Assembly (NCBI RefSeq): GCF_041915215.1 | Contig: NZ_JAYSBV010000001.1 | DNA length: 64,000 nt | Strand: one strand, 5' to 3' | From: Zoogloea sp021286885 | GTDB lineage: Bacteria > Pseudomonadota > Gammaproteobacteria > Burkholderiales > Rhodocyclaceae | Part shown: in pieces, positions 1 through 8,305 of the stretch | Numbering within the stretch: the stretch's first letter is position 1 | Layout: each line of letters begins with the position of its first letter | Program-made: the position numbers and the translations under genes | Notes under the pieces: model-generated | Database searches by the model: none | What the model was told of the DNA's origin: nothing | Seen by the model: only the letters and a program-made list of their open reading frames with translations

Positions 1-357
1 GTCCTCGACAGCAACCGCGGCAACCTCCTCGAAGCCCTCAAGCGAGAAGACAAGGCGCGGGATGAACATACCGCCCTGTGGGTCCGGCTTACCGGTGATG
101 TCCTGCAGGCCCGTGAGCGGCTGAGCAACAGCCGACTTGAGCTCGAATCCCTACAACGCGACGTGCTGCCCGGGGCGCAACTGGCCTACGAGAACGCAGC
201 GAAGGGTTTTGAGCTGGGCAAATTCAGCTTTCTCGATGTCCTCGATGCCCAGCGGACGCTATTCCAGGCACGTAACCAATACCTGCGCGCCGTAACCGAC
301 ACCCATCGGGCCTCGGCCGAAATCGATCGCCTTCTGGCTGATCGTATCTCTGAATAA
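1..357 (+). CDS. czcC: CzcC-like outer-membrane efflux protein, C-terminal part
   Basis: The frame is open at the left edge, so only the last 118 residues are present. They form long amphipathic helices typical of the TolC/OEP family, including the conserved FSFLDVLDAQRTL stretch near the end. The product is the outer-membrane channel of a tripartite heavy-metal RND pump. It sits 18 bp upstream of the adaptor gene and in the same frame order (C-B-A) as known czc operons. Family assignment rests on this C-terminal segment and the context; the signal peptide and N-terminal half lie outside the window. Confidence 0.85.
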   Translation, partial: VLDSNRGNLLEALKREDKARDEHTALWVRLTGDVLQARERLSNSRLELESLQRDVLPGAQLAYENAAKGFELGKFSFLDVLDAQRTLFQARNQYLRAVTDTHRASAEIDRLLADRISE

Positions 358-375
358 CGCAAGGAGGATTCCAAG

Positions 376-1959
376 ATGAATCTGAAGAACATGACGACCC
401 GGATCAGCCGAAAGCACCTGATCGCCGTAGCCCTGATCATCGCCTTTGGCGGTGTTGCAGGAGTGTTCATTCTGCACAGTGGGCAAGGCTCCTCAGAGAG
501 CGAAAGCCATGCCCACACAGAGGAGCATGGAGATGCAGAGCATCACGGTGCCAAGGCAGACAAAGCACATGCCGACGATGCCTCGCACGGCGATGCAGAG
601 CACCATGCCCAAGCCACCAGCCCGGGAGCGCACGGTGGAACGCTCCTTACAGACGGCACCACCAGTGCCGAGATTCAGCTGGATGAAAGCGCTGGCGAAC
701 CTGTCATGCGCCTCTGGCTTCTCGATAATGGGAAGCCCATTGCACTTGGAGCCGTCAAAGCTCACCTCACGCTCACCCGACCGACGGGTGAAGTGGAGCA
801 GATGGAGTTTGCAGTCGACAAAGACAGCTTGAAAACGCGAGGGACGATTGCGGAGCCCCACGTATTCAACGCCGCCGTCGTCATCAATACCGGATCCCAG
901 ACCCGTCGATTCACGCTCAAGCGGGAGGAAGGCAAGGTCGAGCTCAACAACGAGCAGATCAAAACGGCCGGGATAGAGATCGGCAGGTCGGGCCCGGCCC
1001 GGATTCGCTCGTCGCTGCAGCTTCCCGGCGAGATTCGCTTCAATGAGGATAGGACAGCGCACGTCGTTCCCCGTGTTGCCGGGGTCGTGGAGGCTGTATC
1101 GGCCAATCTGGGACAGCTCGTCAAAAAGGGGCAGGTACTGGCCGTATTGGCAAGCCCGACGCTGTCTGAACAGCGCAGCGAGTTGATGGCCGCCCGGAAG
1201 CGCCTGAGCTTTGCCAAGACGACCTACGAGCGGGAGAAGACGCTGTGGGAGGAGAAGATTTCCGCCGAGCAGGACTACCTGCAGGCTCGACAGGTGCTGC
1301 GCGAGGCCGAAATTGCCGTTGCCAACGTGCAGCAGAAGCTCACAGCCATTGGTGCCAGTGTGGATGCGGATGGCAGCCTCAACCGTTACGTGCTCCGTGC
1401 CCCCTTCGATGGAATGATCGTCGAAAAGCACATTGCCCTGGGCGAAGCGGTCAAGGAAGACGGCCAAGTGTTCACGATCTCCGACCTGTCGACCGTATGG
1501 GCGGAAATCAGTGTTCCGGCCAAGGATCTGGCCCGGGTCCGGGTGGGAGAGAAAGTCACCATCAGGGCCTCGTCTTTCGACTCTACGGCGACCGGTACCG
1601 TGGCCTATGTGGGTGCGCTCATCGGTGAGCAAACCCGTACGGCACGGGCTCGGGTGCTACTGTCGAACCCCCAGGGAAGCTGGCGTCCTGGCCTCTTCGT
1701 CAACGTGGAGGTGATCTCGAACGAAACCGAAGTGCCGGTTGCCGTGCTGTCGGACGCCATCCAAAGCATGGACGGAAAGAAGGTCGTGTTTGTCCGAGTC
1801 GGCGATGGTTTTGTGACCCAGCCCGTGCAGACCGGACGCAGTGATGAAGCGCGCACCGAAATCGTCTCCGGCCTCAAGGCGGGCACGTCCTACGCCGCTG
1901 CCGGCAGCTTCGTGCTGAAGGCGGAAATCGGCAAGGGCTCGGCTGAGCATGAGCACTAA
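376..1959 (+). CDS. czcB: CzcB-like periplasmic adaptor of heavy-metal RND efflux pump
   Basis: This 527-residue protein starts at an ATG with AAGGAGG about 8 bases upstream. One N-terminal membrane anchor (roughly residues 14-36) is followed by a histidine- and acid-rich stretch at about 42-82, as in metal-binding extensions of CzcB proteins. Next come the barrel-sandwich (lipoyl-like) halves around a coiled-coil hairpin (about 250-330) and C-terminal beta domains. It bridges the inner-membrane pump and the outer-membrane channel. The length matches CzcB. It lies between czcC and czcA with gaps of 18 and 17 bp, so one transcript is likely. The His-rich region suggests Zn, Co or Cd rather than organic substrates. 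Confidence 0.9.
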   Translation: MNLKNMTTRISRKHLIAVALIIAFGGVAGVFILHSGQGSSESESHAHTEEHGDAEHHGAKADKAHADDASHGDAEHHAQATSPGAHGGTLLTDGTTSAEIQLDESAGEPVMRLWLLDNGKPIALGAVKAHLTLTRPTGEVEQMEFAVDKDSLKTRGTIAEPHVFNAAVVINTGSQTRRFTLKREEGKVELNNEQIKTAGIEIGRSGPARIRSSLQLPGEIRFNEDRTAHVVPRVAGVVEAVSANLGQLVKKGQVLAVLASPTLSEQRSELMAARKRLSFAKTTYEREKTLWEEKISAEQDYLQARQVLREAEIAVANVQQKLTAIGASVDADGSLNRYVLRAPFDGMIVEKHIALGEAVKEDGQVFTISDLSTVWAEISVPAKDLARVRVGEKVTIRASSFDSTATGTVAYVGALIGEQTRTARARVLLSNPQGSWRPGLFVNVEVISNETEVPVAVLSDAIQSMDGKKVVFVRVGDGFVTQPVQTGRSDEARTEIVSGLKAGTSYAAAGSFVLKAEIGKGSAEHEH

Positions 1960-1976
1960 GGAAAAGGTGAACGATC

Positions 1977-4900
1977 ATGTTTGAACGCATCATTCGCTTT
2001 TCCATTGAACAGCGCTGGCTCATCCTTCTGGCGGTTTTCGGGATGGCTGCGCTGGGGGTCTTCAGTTACCAGAAGCTTCCCATAGACGCCGTGCCCGACA
2101 TCACCAATGTCCAGGTCCAGATCAATACCCAGGCCCCGGGCTATTCCCCGCTTGAAACCGAGCAGCGGGTGACCTACCCCATCGAAACGGTGATGGCCGG
2201 GCTGCCCAACCTGGTCCAGACCCGATCCCTGTCCCGCTACGGTCTGTCCCAGGTGACGGTGATCTTCAAGGATGGGACTGACATCTACTTCGCCCGGCAG
2301 CTGGTGAACGAGCGGATCCAGGACGCCCGGGACAAGCTGCCTGCCGGCATATCGCCGGGCATGGGGCCGATATCGACCGGGCTCGGCGAGATCTACCTAT
2401 GGACGGTGGAGGCAAGGGAAGGCGCCAGGAAGCCGGATGGTAGCCCCTACACCCCCATCGACCTGCGGGAGATACAGGACTGGATCATCAAGCCACAACT
2501 GCGCAATGTGCCGGGCGTGACGGAAATCAATTCCATTGGCGGTTATGCCAAGGAGTATCAGGTCGCTCCCTTGCCGGAACGCCTGGCGGCCTACGGCATG
2601 ACACTCCAGGAGATCGTCACGGCGCTGGAGCGCAACAACGGCAACGTCGGGGCCGGCTACATCGAAAAGCGGGGAGAGCAATACCTGGTTCGTGCGCCCG
2701 GACAGGTGAAGACCGAAGAAGACATTCGCAACGTCATCATCGGCACCGCCCAAGGCCAGCCGATCCGCATCCGCGACGTGGCAGAGGTGGGCATTGGCCG
2801 GGAGCTGCGCACCGGAGCCGCTACCGACAACGGTCGGGAGGTGGTGCTCGGCACGGTCTTCATGTTGATCGGCCAGAACAGCCGGACGGTCTCCCAGGCC
2901 GTGGACAAGAAAATGGAAGAGATCAACCGCAACCTGCCCGCCGGAGTGGAGGCGGTCACTGTCTACGACCGGACCACGCTGGTGGACAAGGCGATTGCCA
3001 CGGTGAAAAAGAACCTCCTGGAAGGCGCCATTCTCGTTATCGCCATTCTGTTCCTGTTCCTGGGCAACATCCGGGCAGCGCTGATCACCGCCTGCATCAT
3101 CCCGTTGGCAATGCTGTTTACGTTCTCGGGTATGGTAGTCAACAAGGTGAGCGCCAACCTGATGAGTCTCGGTGCGCTCGATTTCGGCATCATCATCGAC
3201 GGTGCCGTGGTGATCGTCGAGAACTGTGTGCGCCGACTATCCCATGCTCGGGCATCCCTGGGCCGCCCCTTGAACCGGACGGAGCGCTTCCACGAGGTTT
3301 TCAAAGCCTCGCGCGAGTCGCGTCGAGCATTGCTTTTTGGGCAACTGATCATCATGGTGGTCTACCTGCCGATCTTTGCCCTGACCGGCGTCGAGGGCAA
3401 GATGTTCCATCCGATGGCCTTTACCGTCGTCATTGCACTCCTGGGCGCGATGATCCTGTCGGTGACCTTCATCCCAGCCGCGGTGGCTCTCTTCATCGGT
3501 GACAAGGTGTCCGAGAAGGAGAACCGCCTGATGCACTTGGCCAAGGAGGCCTACGCACCTGCACTCCAGTGGGCCATGAGCGCCAAGCCCGTCGTGCTCA
3601 CGTTTGCCCTCGTGACAGTGATGCTCAGTGGTCTGATCGCCATGCGGATGGGCAGCGAGTTCATTCCGAATCTCAATGAAGGTGATTTCGCCATCCAGGC
3701 CCTGCGCATCCCGGGTACCAGCCTGACGCAGTCGGTAGCCATGCAGCGGCAGCTGGAGAGCCGACTGAAAGAGAAATTCCCAGAGGTCGAGCGTGTCTTT
3801 GCACGGACGGGGACGGCCGAAATCGCTTCGGACCCGATGCCGCCTAACATCTCGGATGGCTACATCATGCTCAAGCCCGAGAAGGACTGGCCCGAGCCCA
3901 GGCGAGCGCGTGACACCTTGCTGGAAGCCATTCAGGCCGAAGTGGCCACCTTGCCTGGAAACAATTATGAGTTCTCTCAACCCATCCAGCTTCGTTTTAA
4001 CGAGTTGATCTCCGGTGTCCGAAGTGATGTGGCCATCAAGATCTTTGGCGACGACATGGACGTTCTGAATGGAACGGCCACGGAGATTGCCGCCATGCTG
4101 GAAAAAATCAATGGAGCCTCCGAAGTGAAGGTGGAGCAAACCACGGGCTTGCCAGTGTTGACCGTTCAAATCGACAGGGACAAGAGTTCCCGCTACGGGC
4201 TGAATGTCGGGGATGTGCAGGATGCTGTGGCGACTGCGGTCGGTGGTCGTGAAGCCGGGACCGTCTTCGAAGGCGATCGTCGTTTTGACATCCAGGTCCG
4301 GCTGCCCGACAACCTGAGGAGTGATCTGGAGGCGATCAGGCGGCTCCCGATTCCATTGCCACGCGGCGGTGCCGCAGGAGAGACCCGGGCGAATTTCATT
4401 CCACTGGCCGAGATCGCCACCCTGGACCTGGCCCCCGGCCCCAACCAGGTGAGCCGGGAAAACGGCAAACGACGAATCGTGGTGAGTGCCAATGTACGAG
4501 GTCGGGATATCGGTTCCTTCGTTGGGGAGGCCGAACGGGGTCTCTCACAAATCAAGGTACCCGCAGGATACTGGACAACGTGGGGAGGCACCTTTGAGAA
4601 CCTGCAGTCCGCCACGGCACGCCTGCAAGTCGTCGTGCCCGTTGCGCTGCTTCTCGTTTTTGTGTTGCTCTTTGCGATGTTCGGCAACATAAAGGATGGC
4701 CTCCTGGTGTTTTCGGGCATCCCGTTCGCACTGACCGGAGGCATCATTGCCCTGTGGCTACGTGACATTCCCCTTTCCATCTCGGCGGCAGTGGGCTTCA
4801 TTGCCTTGTGCGGCGTTGCGGTACTGAATGGCCTGGTGATGATTGCTTATATCCGCAGCCTGCGCGAGGAAGGCCAGGCGCTTGATCCCGCGATCCGCGA

Positions 4901-5141
4901 AGGGGCTTTGACCCGTCTGCGCCCCGTTCTCATGACGGCGCTGGTGGCATCCCTGGGTTTTGTGCCGATGGCGATCGCAACAGGGACGGGTGCGGAAGTT
5001 CAGCGCCCCCTGGCCACTGTCGTGATTGGTGGCATCCTCTCATCGACCATCCTTACTCTGCTTGTGCTGCCACTGCTATATCGCTTGGCACACGGCTCAG
5101 ATGAAGACATTGAAGGCGAGGATTCACCTGGGACTAATTGA
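1977..5141 (+). CDS. czcA: CzcA-like heavy-metal RND efflux pump
   Basis: The 1054-residue protein has the RND layout: an N-terminal membrane helix, a large periplasmic loop, six helices, a second loop and six more helices. Helix 4 carries DFGIIIDGAVVIVEN, whose acidic residues fall at 402, 408 and 415. These are the same positions as the proton-relay residues of characterised CzcA, and the DFG...DGA...VEN pattern is typical of the Zn/Co/Cd/Ni subclass rather than the Cu/Ag (CusA) one. It therefore most likely exports divalent cations using the proton gradient together with the CzcB and CzcC homologues just upstream. No regulator (czcR/S or similar) is visible next to it; it could lie left of the window. 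Confidence 0.92.
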   Translation: MFERIIRFSIEQRWLILLAVFGMAALGVFSYQKLPIDAVPDITNVQVQINTQAPGYSPLETEQRVTYPIETVMAGLPNLVQTRSLSRYGLSQVTVIFKDGTDIYFARQLVNERIQDARDKLPAGISPGMGPISTGLGEIYLWTVEAREGARKPDGSPYTPIDLREIQDWIIKPQLRNVPGVTEINSIGGYAKEYQVAPLPERLAAYGMTLQEIVTALERNNGNVGAGYIEKRGEQYLVRAPGQVKTEEDIRNVIIGTAQGQPIRIRDVAEVGIGRELRTGAATDNGREVVLGTVFMLIGQNSRTVSQAVDKKMEEINRNLPAGVEAVTVYDRTTLVDKAIATVKKNLLEGAILVIAILFLFLGNIRAALITACIIPLAMLFTFSGMVVNKVSANLMSLGALDFGIIIDGAVVIVENCVRRLSHARASLGRPLNRTERFHEVFKASRESRRALLFGQLIIMVVYLPIFALTGVEGKMFHPMAFTVVIALLGAMILSVTFIPAAVALFIGDKVSEKENRLMHLAKEAYAPALQWAMSAKPVVLTFALVTVMLSGLIAMRMGSEFIPNLNEGDFAIQALRIPGTSLTQSVAMQRQLESRLKEKFPEVERVFARTGTAEIASDPMPPNISDGYIMLKPEKDWPEPRRARDTLLEAIQAEVATLPGNNYEFSQPIQLRFNELISGVRSDVAIKIFGDDMDVLNGTATEIAAMLEKINGASEVKVEQTTGLPVLTVQIDRDKSSRYGLNVGDVQDAVATAVGGREAGTVFEGDRRFDIQVRLPDNLRSDLEAIRRLPIPLPRGGAAGETRANFIPLAEIATLDLAPGPNQVSRENGKRRIVVSANVRGRDIGSFVGEAERGLSQIKVPAGYWTTWGGTFENLQSATARLQVVVPVALLLVFVLLFAMFGNIKDGLLVFSGIPFALTGGIIALWLRDIPLSISAAVGFIALCGVAVLNGLVMIAYIRSLREEGQALDPAIREGALTRLRPVLMTALVASLGFVPMAIATGTGAEVQRPLATVVIGGILSSTILTLLVLPLLYRLAHGSDEDIEGEDSPGTN

Positions 5142-5166
5142 TGTTTCCCTGAGCGCTCATCCACAC

Positions 5167-5207
5167 AAGCCTGCCGGCAGCCCCATTCAACGGCGGCCGA
5201 CAGGCTT
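5167..5207 (+). terminator. Hairpin after czcA (imperfect 16-bp stem, no T-tract)
   Basis: Arms 5167-5182 and 5192-5207 pair over 16 positions with two mismatches around a 9-base loop, 26 bp after the czcA stop. There is no following T-run, so intrinsic termination would be weak. Because it also lies just upstream of a tyrosine recombinase gene, a recombination-site role is an alternative. Confidence 0.45.
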
Positions 5208-5290
5208 GCGAGTCCGCTCATTCACCCATAGCCTTTTACGGGATTTGGCTTGTTTCCCCTGTGGTGGTTTTGTCATACCCTTGATGCTTC

Positions 5291-6571
5291 ATGAACCGCC
5301 TTGACCAATACCTTGAAGCTGCCCAGCGGGAAAACACCCGACTGAGCTACGAGTCGGCCTTGCGACACTTCGAGGTCGAATGGGGAGGCTTCTTGCCGGC
5401 CACCACTGACTCAGTTGCCCGCTATCTGGCCGACTACGGCAGCAAGCTTGCGTCCAGCACGCTGCGCCAGCGTTTGGCAGCGCTGGCACGGTGGCATGCC
5501 GATCACGGTTTCGTTGATCCGACCAAAGCCCCCCTGATTCGCCAGGTTCTCAAGGGCATCCGTGCGCTCCATCCCAGTCAGGAGAAGCAGGCCAAACCCC
5601 TCGAACTTGACCGTCTGCAGCATATTGTCGATTGGCTTAACCGAGGGATTGCCCTTGCTCAAGAATCTGACGATCGACGGGCGCTCCTCCGGTATACCCG
5701 CGATCGGGCACTTGTCCTCGTTGGTTTCTGGCGGGGCTTTAGAGCGGACGAACTTTCCAGTCTGCGCATTGAATACATCGAGGTCGTCCCGGGCGAAGGC
5801 TTGACCTGCTATCTCCCGCGAAGCAAAGGAGACAGGGAATTTGCGGGACGGCGCTTCCAATGTCCGGCCTTGTCGAGACTCTGTCCCGTGACCGCATATT
5901 CGACATGGATCGCAACCGCGGGACTCGTCGAAGGTGAGGTTTTTCGGAAGATTGGGCGATGGGGAAGCCTCGCGCCGACGGGACTGCATCCGGGAAGCCT
6001 GATCCCGCTGCTGCGGGAGATCTTTGCTGCTGCGGGGATCGAGGAATCGGGAGACTACAGCAGTCACTCACTGCGCCGAGGCTTTGCAGGGTGGGCCCGG
6101 GCCAGCGGTTGGGACGTGAAGGACTTGATGGCCTATGTCGGCTGGAAGGACATCAAGTCGGCCATGCGTTACATCGATGCAGTGGATTCCGGGCTGCAGG
6201 CGCGATTCGAGAAGGGGTTGATCTTGCGGGAGGTGCCTGCTGAAGATAAAACCGCGCCGGCGGAGTCACGCCTTGCGTCCGAGACTGCCACTATCCGCGT
6301 AAAACTCACGTTGATCCGTCTGAGCGAGTCAGCGCGCGGCATGAACCGGGCCCGCCAAGCCATTGAACAGCACTGCTTCGAACCCTTGAACATGCGCCGT
6401 CTCAACGCGGACGGCTCCGAGTACGAACTGGCGATTCCCCTTGTATCCAGAGATGCGCTGGACGAAACGATCTATGAGTTGATCGACACGATGTATCAGC
6501 TTGCGGATGACAATCACTGCGGACTCGAAACACGCTTCCACGAACCTGCGACCAACACCACCTGGGATTGA
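5291..6571 (+). CDS. Tyrosine recombinase/integrase with C-terminal extension
   Basis: The 426-residue protein has an N-terminal SAM-like core-binding domain (about 1-95) and a catalytic domain (about 115-305). Visible motifs are FWRGFRADEL (first Arg), SHSLRRGFAGWAR (His-x-x-Arg), GWKD and the Tyr in SAMRYID. It should cut and rejoin DNA through that tyrosine. Roughly the last 90 residues continue past the usual end of the domain in a separate mixed alpha/beta segment. In Tn4651-like elements a tyrosine recombinase resolves cointegrates, which is the likely role here. It is the first gene of a tight trio with the next two genes. The start ATG has no strong ribosome site; the upstream 149 bp contain the hairpin at 5167. 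Confidence 0.85.
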   Translation: MNRLDQYLEAAQRENTRLSYESALRHFEVEWGGFLPATTDSVARYLADYGSKLASSTLRQRLAALARWHADHGFVDPTKAPLIRQVLKGIRALHPSQEKQAKPLELDRLQHIVDWLNRGIALAQESDDRRALLRYTRDRALVLVGFWRGFRADELSSLRIEYIEVVPGEGLTCYLPRSKGDREFAGRRFQCPALSRLCPVTAYSTWIATAGLVEGEVFRKIGRWGSLAPTGLHPGSLIPLLREIFAAAGIEESGDYSSHSLRRGFAGWARASGWDVKDLMAYVGWKDIKSAMRYIDAVDSGLQARFEKGLILREVPAEDKTAPAESRLASETATIRVKLTLIRLSESARGMNRARQAIEQHCFEPLNMRRLNADGSEYELAIPLVSRDALDETIYELIDTMYQLADDNHCGLETRFHEPATNTTWD

Positions 6572-6576
6572 TTCAC

Positions 6577-7242
6577 ATGGATAACGATTTGGGCTCCTTC
6601 CTCGTTTTTCGGGAACTGACGGTTCGCGGCCATTCTCCGGCCCTTGAGCGCTTGGGAGATGTGATCCAGGAGAACTTGCCCGCGCACTGGTTACGCGACA
6701 AGACCAAGGAGCAGGAAAATACCCGCATGTTCGGCGATAGATCGCTGCTTGTTTTCGAGAGGGATGGTTCTGGAGGGTTACCCGCTTCCGGGGTCGCCAT
6801 GCTGACTGACGGCGAGAAAGCGGAGGTCGTCAACATCGTCCCGCTCGAAAAAAGTCAGTTGTCCGTCCAGGAGTACAACGCAGTCCTGGTTGAACTGACC
6901 ACAAGCGCGATACAACCTGCTGCTGTGGCATTGGGGCTCAAATGCGAACTCACCGACGACTTGAAGCCTTTTACGGCATGGGTCAGCCCCGCGGCAGGGG
7001 ACGCCTTGCGGCGCTTCAGCATTCTGGCCAACCATGGAACAGGCTCGGCCCACACGCTGGACAGGGAGCGCTGGTTTGCTTTTCTTCTGCACTGCCATCA
7101 AGACCGATGCGAACTGGACACGGACATGCTGCAGCGATGGCTGATGGAGCAAGGAGGCTGGACCTTCGAGCGTGCAAGTGATCTGGCCATCGAATATGAG
7201 TTCGGACGAGGCCTTTTGAAATTTGCCGAGCAGAACGCATGA
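6577..7242 (+). CDS. Protein of unknown function, middle gene of recombinase-PIN block
   Basis: I do not recognise this family. The protein is about 221 residues if it starts at ATG 6577, or 224 if the TTG at 6568 that overlaps the recombinase stop is used; neither start has a clear ribosome site. It is soluble, mixed alpha/beta, without signal peptide or membrane helix. It overlaps the following PIN gene by 4 bp (ATGA), so the three genes are probably co-translated. That coupling suggests a partner of the recombinase or, as an antitoxin or regulator, of the PIN protein. This role is inference from position only. Confidence 0.6.
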   Translation: MDNDLGSFLVFRELTVRGHSPALERLGDVIQENLPAHWLRDKTKEQENTRMFGDRSLLVFERDGSGGLPASGVAMLTDGEKAEVVNIVPLEKSQLSVQEYNAVLVELTTSAIQPAAVALGLKCELTDDLKPFTAWVSPAAGDALRRFSILANHGTGSAHTLDRERWFAFLLHCHQDRCELDTDMLQRWLMEQGGWTFERASDLAIEYEFGRGLLKFAEQNA

Positions 7243-7931
7243 GCACCGACGATGAGGACGTTCGTCGGCCGTGGGTCTTCATTCTCGATACCTGTGTCCT
7301 GCTGGATATCGTTCGATCGCCAGTCCGACGCGAATTCTCCCCAGAGAGTTCACGAGCACTCGTCGATGTCTCCAGCCGGGTACGCGCTCAAGCTCAGGAA
7401 TTCCGTATCGTCATCCCTTCGCTAGTTCGCGAAGAGTTTGAACTGAACCTACCAAAGGTCCAAGATGACGCGGTTCAAGAGCTTTCCCGGACGCTGTCGA
7501 ATCTCTCCCATGCACACCAGACACTGGACATTCTGTTAGCCCGAACGCCGAGCCCTTTGACTCATGACGCGGCCCAATGGATCGCGGATTGCGTAAGCTT
7601 TGCGCGAGACCTGATCAATGCCGCCCAAGAGCTCCCGACCTCCGACGAAGATGTCCGACGTGCGGGCATGCGCTCCTTGAAAGGCGTTGCGCCTGCGAAG
7701 CGGGGCAAATCCAGCTTGCCGGATTGTGTGATTACCGAATTCGCACTGCGTATCGCCCGAGAAAACCTCCAGAATGCCGGCGCGCCCTCAGTCCTTTTCA
7801 TCAGCTCCAACGATGCCGACTACTGTGACGGCCGACGCCTCACTGCATCGCTACAGACTGAATTCGATGCTGCAGGCCTGGGTTTCTGCAGAAACTGGGC
7901 GGAGTCTCGCGGAAGCATCATGCGCCGGTAG
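7239..7931 (+). CDS. PIN-like domain protein (putative ribonuclease)
   Basis: The 230-residue protein opens with VFILDTCVLLDIV, the first strand and Asp of PIN domains. Later acidic positions occur in EEFELN, LPDCVITEFAL and SSNDADYCDG, which fit the remaining metal-binding residues of the fold. PIN proteins are Mg/Mn-dependent RNases, often toxins. The length is greater than VapC toxins (about 130 residues) and nearer to longer PIN-like proteins. It overlaps the preceding unknown gene by 4 bp and ends 17 bp from the end of the convergent tnpC-like gene. As transposon cargo it might act in plasmid/element maintenance or defence; this is inference. Confidence 0.75.
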   Translation: MSTDDEDVRRPWVFILDTCVLLDIVRSPVRREFSPESSRALVDVSSRVRAQAQEFRIVIPSLVREEFELNLPKVQDDAVQELSRTLSNLSHAHQTLDILLARTPSPLTHDAAQWIADCVSFARDLINAAQELPTSDEDVRRAGMRSLKGVAPAKRGKSSLPDCVITEFALRIARENLQNAGAPSVLFISSNDADYCDGRRLTASLQTEFDAAGLGFCRNWAESRGSIMRR

Positions 7932-7948
7932 GTGAAGACCCATGCCGA

Positions 7949-8305
7949 TCAATCCTCTAAGTGGGGTTCAAGATCCGCGAGGGGCTGAATCGCGTCTGCA
8001 ATGTCGCAGCACGCCCTGGCCACCGACTGAAGCTCTTCTACCAGCGCAGCTGCCGCCTCCCACAAATCCTCCTTATAGGGCTCACTAAGCGGAGCACCGT
8101 TGATCACCGTGTGGGCCATACGGTGAAGGCGCAGGATGTCGTCTCGAATCCCATTGCTCTGTTTGAGGCGCCGCATGATCGGCTCCAGGTGTTCAACCTG
8201 CCTCAGCAACTCAGTTGTGTCATAGCCGTCTTGCAGATCAACCAGTTTGGCCGCGTTCACGTCGCCGTACGGCGTTGTTAAAAAGTTCGGAGGCGGTATT
8301 TTCAT
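7949..8305 (-). CDS. Small TnpC-like protein downstream of tnpA
   Basis: A 118-residue, mostly helical acidic protein, translated from an ATG that overlaps the tnpA stop by 4 bp. In size and position it resembles TnpC of Tn4652, which lowers transposase expression post-transcriptionally; I cannot confirm sequence homology by eye. The start has only a weak ribosome site, consistent with translational coupling to tnpA. It converges with the PIN gene, 17 bp away. Confidence 0.5.
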   Translation of the reverse strand: MKIPPPNFLTTPYGDVNAAKLVDLQDGYDTTELLRQVEHLEPIMRRLKQSNGIRDDILRLHRMAHTVINGAPLSEPYKEDLWEAAAALVEELQSVARACCDIADAIQPLADLEPHLED

